From Thioalkalivibrio sp. (GTDB taxonomy: Bacteria > Pseudomonadota > Gammaproteobacteria > Ectothiorhodospirales > Ectothiorhodospiraceae), in contig JAGTVE010000153.1 of assembly GCA_018224485.1 (NCBI GenBank), positions 1 through 5,719 on the forward strand: a stretch of DNA of 5,719 bases. Direction: 5' to 3'. Under the pieces are notes generated by a model. That model had not been told where the DNA came from. It did no database searches and was given only the letters and a program-made list of their open reading frames with translations. The position numbers and the translations under genes were made by a program. Shown here piece after piece: positions 1 to 5,719 of this stretch (positions are counted from its first letter, which is position 1; every line of letters begins with the position of its first letter).

Positions 1-643
1 CGGCACTCCTGAACATCAGCTGCCAGGCCATATGCAGGATGAACAGCGCCACCACCAGCGCCGCCACGGCATCCAGCCACGGCCAGCCGACCACGGCGCC
101 GCCGATGCCGATGAGGACGACCACGGATGAGATCGCATCGGTGCGGTGGTGCCAGGCATTCGCCTGCAGCAGTTGCGACTGGATGCGCCGTGCCGCGCGG
201 ACGGTGTACTGGTACAGTCCCTCCTTGGCCACCAGGGTGAGCGCCGCGAAGATGAGCGCGGCCGGAGCGGGGGCGGTCAACGTCTCCCAGGCCAGCAGCC
301 GTTGCCCGGCAGTCCAGGCAATTCCTAGCGCCGCGAAGGCCAGCAACAAGCCGACCACGATGGTCGCGAGGGTCTCGATGCGGCCATGGCCGTAGGGATG
401 GTCCCGGTCGGGCGAGGCAGCGGCCTTGCCGGCGGCGAACAGCACCACGCTGTCGCTGATCAGGTCCGACAGGGTGTGCACGCCATCGGCGATCAGCGCC
501 TGGGACTGAAACAGCCAGCCCGTGACGATCTGCGTCGTCGCCAGCAGCGCGTTCACCGCACCGGCCAGGATGGTGGCCGCTCGCGTGGTCCGGTAGCGCT
601 CCTCGGGTGAAGCCATGACTTCGCTTGCGGAAACCCTGCTCAC
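1..643 (-). CDS. Cation diffusion facilitator (CDF) family metal exporter, N-terminal 214 residues (partial)
   Basis: Inner-membrane proton-coupled exporter of divalent metal ions such as Zn, Fe, Cd or Mn. The translated minus strand reads as a CDF membrane domain. TM2 carries an H56-xxx-D60 pair (motif ADGVHTLSD) and TM5 carries H165-xxx-D169 (motif AWHHRTDAISS); by alignment with E. coli YiiP/FieF these are the four ligands of transport site A. The TM2-TM3 loop contains DHPYGHGRIE (81-90), with D79, H82 and H86 matching the YiiP site-B ligands. Hydrophobic segments fall at about 22-45, 48-71, 92-112, 126-140, 168-187 and 188-210. The reading frame stays open to the window edge, so the C-terminal cytoplasmic dimerisation domain lies outside. 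The GTG start at 643 is chosen because AGAGGG sits about six bases upstream; an in-frame ATG at 616 is the alternative. An HD-HD site is more typical of Zn/Cd exporters than the DD-HD of FieF, so the metal is uncertain. Family assignment is firm. Confidence 0.93.
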   Translation of the reverse strand, partial: MSRVSASEVMASPEERYRTTRAATILAGAVNALLATTQIVTGWLFQSQALIADGVHTLSDLISDSVVLFAAGKAAASPDRDHPYGHGRIETLATIVVGLLLAFAALGIAWTAGQRLLAWETLTAPAPAALIFAALTLVAKEGLYQYTVRAARRIQSQLLQANAWHHRTDAISSVVVLIGIGGAVVGWPWLDAVAALVVALFILHMAWQLMFRSA

Positions 644-660
644 GGATTACCCTCTGAAAT

Positions 661-679
661 AATAATGCGTCTCATTACC
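661..679. promoter_or_regulatory. Fur-box-like inverted repeat in the divergent intergenic region
   Basis: The 15-base core TAATGCG-T-CTCATTA (663-677) is a 7-1-7 inverted repeat with 6 of 7 arm positions complementary. Over 19 bases it matches about 13-14 positions of the classical Fur consensus GATAATGATAATCATTATC. It ends 18 bases from the GTG start of the CDF gene and 38 bases from the ATG of the small plus-strand gene, so it could repress either or both. The surrounding sequence is locally AT-rich in a GC-rich window, as expected for promoters, but I could not assign a convincing -35/-10 pair on either strand. Another Fur-family regulator could also bind such a site. Confidence 0.5.
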
Positions 680-716
680 ATTTTATGTCCCCGGTCTGAT
701 CCGGCAGGAGCCCCAT

Positions 717-998
717 ATGCTCGTTCTTGAAGTCGACCAGGAATCGCCGCCCCTTTCCTTGCGCATTGTAGACCGGGCCTCCGGCTGCGTGATGGCGGAA
801 TGGAACGGCTCCGCCTGCCGGCGCGTCCTTGCCGCCACGGGTCTCCCACTCAACGAACTGCGCGCCGCACCACCCGGTGACGCACAGCGCCACGCGATTC
901 GCCGCCTGTTGTTCGAGGCCTTGGTAACCGACTTCACCGCCGGGCTGCAGCCAACCCCACAATCCGCGCAGGTCCTGCCATTCCGCGCACCGCGCTGA
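717..998 (+). CDS. Small hypothetical protein, 93 residues, unknown function
   Basis: I do not recognise a family. The start is well supported: AGGAG at 706-710 lies six bases before the ATG. Third positions are mostly G or C, though less strongly than in glyQ and glyS. The protein is soluble, with no signal peptide or membrane segment. The N-terminal third (residues 1-30, LEVDQESPPLSLRIVDRASG) looks like two beta strands joined by a turn, followed by MAEWNG. Residues 33-75 look mainly helical with several Arg residues, and the tail from about 76 is Pro-rich. The beta-strand/DxxSG pattern faintly recalls FlaG-like proteins, which I do not regard as a homology call. It is divergent from the CDF exporter across a Fur-like site and is followed by a 109-bp gap before glyQ. 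Open frames on the opposite strand cover the same bases but lack comparable start signals. Confidence 0.7.
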   Translation: MLVLEVDQESPPLSLRIVDRASGCVMAEWNGSACRRVLAATGLPLNELRAAPPGDAQRHAIRRLLFEALVTDFTAGLQPTPQSAQVLPFRAPR

Positions 999-1035
999 AG
1001 CGGCGGAGCGGGCCCGAGGTTCCACGTGAAGATCT

Positions 1036-1069
1036 GGCCCACGGTAGTGGCCGCAAACCCGCCGTGGCC
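1036..1069. repeat. Bulged inverted repeat with two alternative right arms
   Basis: The left arm GGCCCACGG (1036-1044) can pair with CCGTGGCC (1062-1069), leaving one bulged C, or its outer part can pair with the nearer GTGGCC (1047-1052). The two right arms belong to a direct repeat GTGGCCGC at 1047-1054 and 1064-1071. There is no following U tract on the plus strand. It may help end transcription of the small upstream gene, or it may be an accident of GC-rich sequence. It lies upstream of the predicted glyQ transcription start, so it is unlikely to be a glyQ leader attenuator. Confidence 0.3.
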
Positions 1070-1071
1070 GC

Positions 1072-1077
1072 TATACT
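1072..1077 (+). promoter_or_regulatory. Probable -10 element of the glyQ promoter
   Basis: TATACT differs from the sigma-70 consensus TATAAT at one base and lies 30 bases before the glyQ ATG, inside a short AT-rich patch (1071-1089). No good -35 hexamer is seen 16-18 bases upstream, where the sequence is GC-rich, so the promoter may depend on an activator or be weak. Transcription would start near 1084, giving a leader of about 24 bases with only a weak Shine-Dalgarno (CAGG at 1098-1101). That leader is too short for a riboswitch or T-box. Confidence 0.5.
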
Positions 1078-1107
1078 TTATCCTTTTCCCTGCGATTCAG
1101 GCACATC

Positions 1108-2022
1108 ATGCAGCAGTCCCGGGTGACCTTTCAGGATCTCATTAGGCAGTTGCAGGAGTACTGGGCACGCCAGGGTTGCGTGCTGCTCCAGCCCTACGAC
1201 ATGGAGATGGGGGCCGGCACCTTCCATCCTGCGACCTTCCTGCGCTCGATCGGACCAGAGCCGTGGCGCACCGCCTACGTGCAGCCATCACGCCGGCCGA
1301 CCGACGGCCGCTACGGGGACAACCCCAACCGGCTGCAACACTACTACCAGTTCCAGGTGCTGCTGAAGCCCTCGCCGCCGGACATCCACGAGCTCTACCT
1401 CGGATCTCTGCAGGCACTGGGCTTCGACCCGACCGTGCACGACATCCGGTTCGTGGAGGACGACTGGGAATCCCCGACCCTGGGTGCATGGGGCCTGGGC
1501 TGGGAAATCTGGCTGAACGGCATGGAGGTGACGCAGTTCACCTACTTCCAGCAGGTAGGCGGGATCGACTGCCGGCCCGTCTCCGGTGAGATCACCTACG
1601 GCCTGGAACGGCTCGCGATGTACCTGCAGGGCGTGGAGAGCGTCTTCGACCTGGTCTGGACCGAGGCACCGGACGGCACCGTTGTCACCTATGGCGACGT
1701 GTACCATCAGAACGAGGTCGAGCAGTCCACCTACAACTTCGAGCACGCGGATCGCGATGCGCTCTTCGCCGCCTTCGACCAGCACGCGTCGGAGAGCGAG
1801 CGCCTGATCGGGCTCGGGCTGCCCCTGCCCGCGTACGAACAGGTGCTGCGCGCCTCGCACAGCTTCAACCTGCTCGATGCGCGCGGTGCAATCTCCGTGA
1901 CCGAACGGCAGCGATACATCCTTCGCGTGCGCGAACTGGCGCGCGCGGTGGCCGCGGCCTACTACGAGAGCCGGGAACGGTTGGGTTTTCCGATGCTCGC
2001 AGACGCCGGGCGGGCTGCCTGA
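1108..2022 (+). CDS. glyQ: Glycine--tRNA ligase alpha subunit
   Basis: Catalytic subunit of the alpha2beta2 glycyl-tRNA synthetase. With GlyS it activates glycine with ATP and charges tRNA-Gly in the cytoplasm. The 304 residues match the usual length (303 in E. coli), and alignment to the family runs from end to end. Signatures include YWARQGC (19-24 region), the long conserved block YVQPSRRPTDGRYGDNPNRL (57-76), HDIRFVEDDWESPTLGAWG (111-129), NGMEVTQFTYFQQVGG (137-152), the class II motif 3 GLERLAMY (165-172) and HQNEVEQSTYNFE (200-212). The ATG at 1108 gives an N-terminus (MQQSRVTFQDLI) that agrees with relatives, although its ribosome binding site is weak. It precedes glyS by 66 bases, and the two subunits are normally co-transcribed. 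No missing key residue or frameshift is seen. Confidence 0.98.
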   Translation: MQQSRVTFQDLIRQLQEYWARQGCVLLQPYDMEMGAGTFHPATFLRSIGPEPWRTAYVQPSRRPTDGRYGDNPNRLQHYYQFQVLLKPSPPDIHELYLGSLQALGFDPTVHDIRFVEDDWESPTLGAWGLGWEIWLNGMEVTQFTYFQQVGGIDCRPVSGEITYGLERLAMYLQGVESVFDLVWTEAPDGTVVTYGDVYHQNEVEQSTYNFEHADRDALFAAFDQHASESERLIGLGLPLPAYEQVLRASHSFNLLDARGAISVTERQRYILRVRELARAVAAAYYESRERLGFPMLADAGRAA

Positions 2023-2088
2023 TCCGCCGATTCGGCCCATCCACCCCCCTCCGGGCCTCCGTACCGGCGGGGCCTTCTGGAAACCGCA

Positions 2089-4170
2089 ATGGACGACCTG
2101 CACCCTCTCCTGATCGAAATCGGCATGGAGGAACTGCCCCCGAGGGCGCTTCCGGCGCTTCGCGACGCGCTGCGCGCCGAGTGTCTCCGCCGCCTCGGCG
2201 ATGCCGGCATTCAGCCGGGCGAGGTGACCGCCTTCGCGACGCCGCGACGGCTCGCGCTGCTGCTTGACGGGATCCCCCCCCGGCAGCCTGATCGCGTTCA
2301 GCAGCGCCGGGGTCCCGCGGTCGCCGCGGCCTTCGATACCGCCGGCACGCCCACGCGGGCCGCGGAGGGCTTCGCGCGGTCCTGCGGCGTCGCGGTCGAG
2401 GAGCTCGAACGCGAGAATACCGACAAGGGCGAATACCTCGTCCATCGCGAGACCCGTGCCGGCGCGACACTGGAGCAGCTGCTGCCGGAGATCCTCACGG
2501 CCAGCCTCGCGGCACTGCCCACGCCGAAGCGGATGCGCTGGGGATCGGGCGAGGTCGAGTTCGTGCGCCCGGTGCATTGGCTGGTGGCACTGCACGGGGA
2601 GCGGACCATCGACATGGAGGTGCTGGGGCTGCACAGCGGGCGAACGACACGGGGACACCGGTTCCACTGCCCGCAGCCGCTGGAGCTGAGTCGAGCCGGG
2701 GACTACGCGTGGCGGCTCGAGCACGATGGCATGGTGATGCCGTCCTTCGAGGCCCGGCGCGAGTCCATCGCCCGCCAGATCGAGGCCGAGGCCGAAGCGG
2801 CAGGGGGCCAGGCACTGATCAACCCGGACCTGCTGGATGAGGTGACGGCGCTCGTGGAATGGCCGGTCGCGCTGACCGGCGGCTTCGACCCACGTTTCCT
2901 GGACGTTCCCCAGGAGGCATTGATCTCGACCATGCAGGACAACCAGAAGTACTTTCCGCTGGTCGATGCATCCGGGCGCATGCTGCCCCGCTTCATCGTG
3001 ATCAGCAACATCCGCTCGCGCTATCCGGAGGCGGTGCGCAACGGCAACGAGCGCGTGCTGCGCCCGCGCTTCGCCGACGCGGAGTTCTTCTGGGAGCAGG
3101 ATCGCCGCGACACCCTGGCCAGCCGGGAGTCCTGGCTCGCCACCGTCGTCTTCGAGCGCCGCCTGGGCACGCTGGCCGACAAGTCGGCGCGGCTCGCGCT
3201 GCTGATGGAGTCTCTGTCGGCGCCGCTGGGACTCGATCCGGCGCTGGCCCGGCGTGCCGCGCAGCTGGCCAAGTGCGATCTGGGCACCCGCATGGTCTTC
3301 GAGTTTCCCGAACTGCAGGGCACGATGGGCCGCTACTACGCGCTGCACGATGGCGAGCCGGAGCCCCTGGCCGCGGCGCTGGAGCAGCACTACTGGCCGC
3401 GGCATGCGGGCGCGGCGCTGCCCGAGGGTCCGCTCGCACAGGCCCTTGCGCTGGCCGACCGGCTCGACACGCTGGTCGGGATCTTTGCGATCGGCAAGGA
3501 ACCCTCCGGCACCAAGGACCCGTTTGCACTGCGCCGGGCAGCACTCGGGCTGCTGCGTATCCTGGTGGAGCGGGAACTGCCGCTGGCCATCACTCCGCTG
3601 CTGGAGAGTGCGGCCGCCGGCCTCGCGGACCGGGTGCCCGACGCGGTCGCCGCGGTGCCGCAGGTACGCGCCTACATCCTCGACCGGCTACGCGGTTACC
3701 TGCTCGATCAGGGCATGGCCCCGGAGGTCTTCGAGGCGGTCGCGGCGGCCGGGCCCGACGTGCCTCTGGACTTCGTGCAGCGTGCCCGGGCGGTCCAGCG
3801 GTTCCGGGAGCGGCCGGAGGCGGAGTCCCTGGCCGCGGCCAACAAGCGCATCCGGAACCTGCTGCGCAAGGCGGAGGAACCGGTCGGTGACAGCGTCGAC
3901 GAGCGCATGCTGCAGTCACCGGCGGAGCAACTGCTGCTCGAGACCTTGCAGGCCCTCGAGCCGCGCGTGGCCGCCGCGGTGGAGAACGCCGACTACGTCG
4001 GCGCAATGGAGGACCTCGCCAGCCTGCGTGCGCCGGTGGACGCCTTCTTCACCGACGTGATGGTGATGGTCGATGATCCGGCCCTGCGCGCGAACCGACT
4101 GGCGCTGCTGCGCCGCATGGCCGGGCGCTTCGACTCGGTCGCCGACATCTCACGCCTGGCGACCGGCTAG
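2089..4170 (+). CDS. glyS: Glycine--tRNA ligase beta subunit
   Basis: Large subunit of the tetrameric glycyl-tRNA synthetase, which recognises and binds tRNA-Gly for charging by GlyQ. It has 693 residues against 689 in E. coli, collinear throughout. Landmarks are LLIEIGMEELPPRAL at the N-terminus (7-21), FATPRRLAL (49-57), KRMRWG (147-152), RPVHW (160-164), RGHRF (188-192), the QDNQKYFP block (283-290), the NGNERVLRPRFADAEFFW segment (318-335), an HD-domain-like region with KCDL and H420-D421 (395-421), KDPFALRRAALG (476-487), and a C-terminal helical anticodon-binding DALR-type domain with VDAFFTDVMVMVDD and ALRANRLALL (about residues 560-693). The ATG at 2089 has only a weak GGAA-type ribosome binding site, but the N-terminus agrees with relatives. 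A run of eight C (2274-2281) sits inside the gene with the frame intact. The acyltransferase gene begins six bases after the stop. Confidence 0.98.
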   Translation: MDDLHPLLIEIGMEELPPRALPALRDALRAECLRRLGDAGIQPGEVTAFATPRRLALLLDGIPPRQPDRVQQRRGPAVAAAFDTAGTPTRAAEGFARSCGVAVEELERENTDKGEYLVHRETRAGATLEQLLPEILTASLAALPTPKRMRWGSGEVEFVRPVHWLVALHGERTIDMEVLGLHSGRTTRGHRFHCPQPLELSRAGDYAWRLEHDGMVMPSFEARRESIARQIEAEAEAAGGQALINPDLLDEVTALVEWPVALTGGFDPRFLDVPQEALISTMQDNQKYFPLVDASGRMLPRFIVISNIRSRYPEAVRNGNERVLRPRFADAEFFWEQDRRDTLASRESWLATVVFERRLGTLADKSARLALLMESLSAPLGLDPALARRAAQLAKCDLGTRMVFEFPELQGTMGRYYALHDGEPEPLAAALEQHYWPRHAGAALPEGPLAQALALADRLDTLVGIFAIGKEPSGTKDPFALRRAALGLLRILVERELPLAITPLLESAAAGLADRVPDAVAAVPQVRAYILDRLRGYLLDQGMAPEVFEAVAAAGPDVPLDFVQRARAVQRFRERPEAESLAAANKRIRNLLRKAEEPVGDSVDERMLQSPAEQLLLETLQALEPRVAAAVENADYVGAMEDLASLRAPVDAFFTDVMVMVDDPALRANRLALLRRMAGRFDSVADISRLATG

Positions 4171-4176
4171 CGGGCC

Positions 4177-4914
4177 ATGCTGCTCAGACTGCGTGCGCTG
4201 GCGTTCTGGCTTGGCTTTGCCGGCTCGACCGTGCTGATCGGTCTGGTGGCCGCACCCCTGGTGCTGCCGCTCGGCTGGCACGGCCGCTATCGCGTGCTGT
4301 CGCAATGGACCCGGTTCAACGTCTGGTGGCTCGGTGCGACCTGCGGCCTGCGCCACCGCGTGCAGGGAGCCGAACACCTGCAGCAGCCGCAGGCCGCAAT
4401 CGTGATGTCCAAGCACCAGTCCGCATGGGAGACCATCGCGCTGCAGCAGATCCTGCCGCCGCAGGTCTGGGTGCTGAAGCGCGAGCTGATGCGGATTCCG
4501 TTCTTCGGGTGGGCCATCAGCATGGTCGACCCGGTACCGGTGGACCGCAAGGCGGGCCGGCGGGCGCTCGACCAGCTGGTGGAGGCGGGCGTGGACCGGT
4601 TGGACCGGGGGCTGTGGGTGGTCCTCTTCCCCGAGGGCACCCGAACCCCTCCGGGCAAGCGCGGCCGCTACCGTGTCGGTGGCGCGGTGCTGGCCGCGCG
4701 CAGCGGCCACCCGGTGATCCCGATCGCGCACAACAGCGGCAGCTTCTGGGCACGGAAGAGCCTGGTCAAACACCCCGGCGTAATCGATGTCGTGGTGGGT
4801 CCGCCGATCGAGACAGGCGGCCGCAGGCCCGATGAGATCCTGGCCGACGTCGAGGACTGGATCGAGACGGAGGTGGCGCGGCTGGAAGGTCGCCCTCCGC
4901 CGGCTCTGCCCTAG
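4177..4914 (+). CDS. plsC: 1-acyl-sn-glycerol-3-phosphate acyltransferase (PlsC/LPLAT family)
   Basis: Membrane-associated acyltransferase that probably moves a fatty acyl group onto the sn-2 position of lysophosphatidic acid, giving phosphatidic acid for phospholipid synthesis. It has 245 residues, the same length as E. coli PlsC. An N-terminal hydrophobic segment (about 8-31) anchors it in the inner membrane. Motif I is SKHQSAWE with H80 and E85, an HX4E variant of the usual HX4D. Motif II is near VPVDRK (120-125). Motif III is FPEGTR (151-156) followed by a basic GKRGRY stretch, and motif IV is VIPI (180-183). The ATG lies six bases after the glyS stop, so it is probably translated from the same mRNA; no clear Shine-Dalgarno is seen in the gap. 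In Pseudomonas the corresponding gene (PA0005, lptA) is near glyQS but separated by gmhB and another gene, which are missing here. The gene symbol is by family; acyl substrate is not shown by sequence. Confidence 0.9.
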   Translation: MLLRLRALAFWLGFAGSTVLIGLVAAPLVLPLGWHGRYRVLSQWTRFNVWWLGATCGLRHRVQGAEHLQQPQAAIVMSKHQSAWETIALQQILPPQVWVLKRELMRIPFFGWAISMVDPVPVDRKAGRRALDQLVEAGVDRLDRGLWVVLFPEGTRTPPGKRGRYRVGGAVLAARSGHPVIPIAHNSGSFWARKSLVKHPGVIDVVVGPPIETGGRRPDEILADVEDWIETEVARLEGRPPPALP

Positions 4915-4923
4915 TGGGCCTAC

Positions 4924-4951
4924 GGGACGGAGGGCTGTGCCCCAGTGTCCC
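4924..4951. terminator. Hairpin at the convergent plsC/tcdA junction, possible bidirectional terminator
   Basis: The outer arms GGGAC (4924-4928) and GTCCC (4947-4951) enclose an inner stem GGGC (4932-4935), loop TGT and GCCC (4939-4942), with an internal loop between the two stems. It fills the 36-base gap between two converging genes and touches the tcdA stop codon, the position expected of a shared terminator. No U tract follows on either strand, so it is a weak intrinsic terminator at best. Confidence 0.4.
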
Positions 4952-5697
4952 TACCCGGGGCCTTCGTCAATGATTTCGCGCAGCACCCAGCCGGCGGCGG
5001 TCAGTCCGAAGAGTGCGGGGAGGTAGGAGATGGTGCCGTTCACCGACCGGGCGCGGCCGGGGACCGGACCGTCGATCGGGCAGTGCTCGGTGCCCTTGCG
5101 CGGCACTTCCAGGGAATAGACCACCGGGTAGTCGAGCCTCGCGCCGAGGCGCCGCAGCTGCTTGCGCAGGATCCTTGCAAGCGGACAGATCCGGGTCTCG
5201 GCGAGAAGGCCGACCCGGATCAGTGTGGGATCGATACGTCCTCCGGCACCGACGCTGGAGATCACCCGTTGCTCCCGTGTCTGGCAGGCCGCCACCAATG
5301 CGGCCTTGCAGGCGATGGAGTCGATGCAGTCGAGCACGTAATCCGCATCGCCGGGGACCAGCTCCGGGATGTTGTCCGGCCGCAGGAATTCCGTGACGGT
5401 CTGCACGCGAATCGCAGGATCGATGTCCGCGATTCGCCGTTGCATCACCTCGGTCTTCGGCTGGCCCACCGTAGACCGCAGCGCCACCAGCTGCCGGTTG
5501 AGGTTGGAAGGCGCCACCTGGTCGTGATCGAGCAGCGTGATCCGCCCGACCCCGGCCCGCGCGGTCGCCTCCGCGGCATAACTACCCACACCGCCCAATC
5601 CGGCGATCAGCACGTGCCGGCGGCGCAGGGCCGCCAACGCCTCCGCACCGAGCAGCAGACCGGTGCGTTCGGAAAAGGGATCAGTTACCAGCGACAT
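4951..5697 (-). CDS. tcdA: tRNA threonylcarbamoyladenosine dehydratase (TcdA/CsdL), E1-like
   Basis: ATP-dependent E1-like (ThiF/MoeB fold) enzyme that cyclises N6-threonylcarbamoyladenosine at position 37 of ANN-decoding tRNAs to the cyclic ct6A form, often with the CsdA/CsdE sulfur-relay partners. The nucleotide-binding loop is GLGGVGS (33-39) followed by YAAEATARAGVG. Next come LLDHDQV (54-60), the SNLNRQ motif (63-68) with R67 and Q68, KTEVM (80-84), the adenylation Asp in DCIDS (122-126), GAGGRIDPT (149-157), and PLARILRKQLRR (171-182), which aligns with a conserved TcdA helix. At 248 residues it is about 20 shorter than E. coli TcdA (268), mostly at the C-terminus. The C-terminal end reads VNGTISYLPALFGLTAAGWVLREI, where E. 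coli has a CASGFG sequence. The ATG at 5697 follows the palindrome TGAGATCTCA, whose TGAG half may serve as a weak ribosome binding site. A general ThiF/HesA-family enzyme is the alternative, less likely given the TcdA-specific segments. Confidence 0.9.
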   Translation of the reverse strand: MSLVTDPFSERTGLLLGAEALAALRRRHVLIAGLGGVGSYAAEATARAGVGRITLLDHDQVAPSNLNRQLVALRSTVGQPKTEVMQRRIADIDPAIRVQTVTEFLRPDNIPELVPGDADYVLDCIDSIACKAALVAACQTREQRVISSVGAGGRIDPTLIRVGLLAETRICPLARILRKQLRRLGARLDYPVVYSLEVPRKGTEHCPIDGPVPGRARSVNGTISYLPALFGLTAAGWVLREIIDEGPG

Positions 5698-5719
5698 TTT
5701 GAGATCTCAGCACACCGGC

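Noticed and set aside
39..610. Plus-strand open frames opposite the CDF gene
   Set aside because: The minus strand encodes a clear CDF membrane domain with conserved metal ligands throughout this stretch; the plus-strand frames give Ala/Ser/Arg-rich sequence without domains.
675..1042. Minus-strand open frames overlapping the small plus-strand gene
   Set aside because: Their translations are Arg/Gly-rich with no family resemblance, and their starts lack a ribosome binding site comparable to the AGGAG before 717. Only one of the overlapping frames is likely real.
1084..1107. Possible T-box or glycine riboswitch before glyQ
   Set aside because: The predicted leader is only about 24 bases, and T-boxes on glyQS belong mainly to Firmicutes. 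The conserved structures are absent.
2023..2088. Terminator or separate promoter between glyQ and glyS
   Set aside because: The 66-base gap is GC-rich with only short imperfect self-complementarity and no U tract or recognisable -10 element. Co-transcription of the two subunits is the simpler reading.
1288..3405. A 705-codon open frame on the minus strand, antisense to glyQ and glyS
   Set aside because: It lies opposite two essential, fully aligned genes, crosses their boundary, and has a low-complexity Arg/Gln/Leu-rich translation with no recognisable domain. Strong G/C third-position bias on the coding strand removes stops on the opposite strand, which explains its length.
2859..4060. Long alternative-frame open frames within glyS on the plus strand
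   Set aside because: They are Arg/Ala/Gly-rich frame shadows of a GC-rich gene, with no independent start signal or recognisable motif.

Overview
The window is GC-rich with strong G/C third-position bias. It looks like chromosome from a gammaproteobacterium, or a close relative, of the Pseudomonas or Chromatiales kind. The evidence is a two-gene (alpha plus beta) bacterial glycyl-tRNA synthetase whose proteins align along their length with the E. coli GlyQ and GlyS I recall, followed by a PlsC-type acyltransferase. The glyQ, glyS, acyltransferase order resembles the Pseudomonas locus near the replication origin. The taxon is an inference, since no marker here fixes genus.

Layout, left to right. 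Bases 1-643 (minus strand) hold the N-terminal 214 residues of a cation diffusion facilitator (CDF) metal exporter whose C-terminal domain lies beyond the left edge. A 73-bp divergent intergenic region follows and carries a Fur-box-like inverted repeat at 661-679. Next comes a small unrecognised gene at 717-998 (plus strand) with a strong ribosome binding site. A 109-bp spacer (999-1107) holds bulged inverted repeats and a probable -10 element. It leads into glyQ (1108-2022), glyS (2089-4170) and a lysophosphatidate-type acyltransferase (4177-4914), all on the plus strand and probably one operon. A hairpin lies at the convergent junction (4924-4951). The minus-strand tcdA-like gene (4951-5697) encodes the E1-like enzyme that cyclises t6A in tRNA.

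Functionally, most of the window is housekeeping. Glycine charging (GlyQS) and tRNA position-37 modification (TcdA) serve translation, and the acyltransferase serves phospholipid synthesis. The left end concerns metal homeostasis. The most interesting point is the Fur-like operator between the CDF exporter and the small unknown gene. It suggests iron-responsive control of one or both and makes the 93-residue protein a candidate for a metal-linked role. I see no mobile element, CRISPR array, RNA gene or clearly novel multi-gene system. Apart from the left 1 kb this is ordinary core genome.
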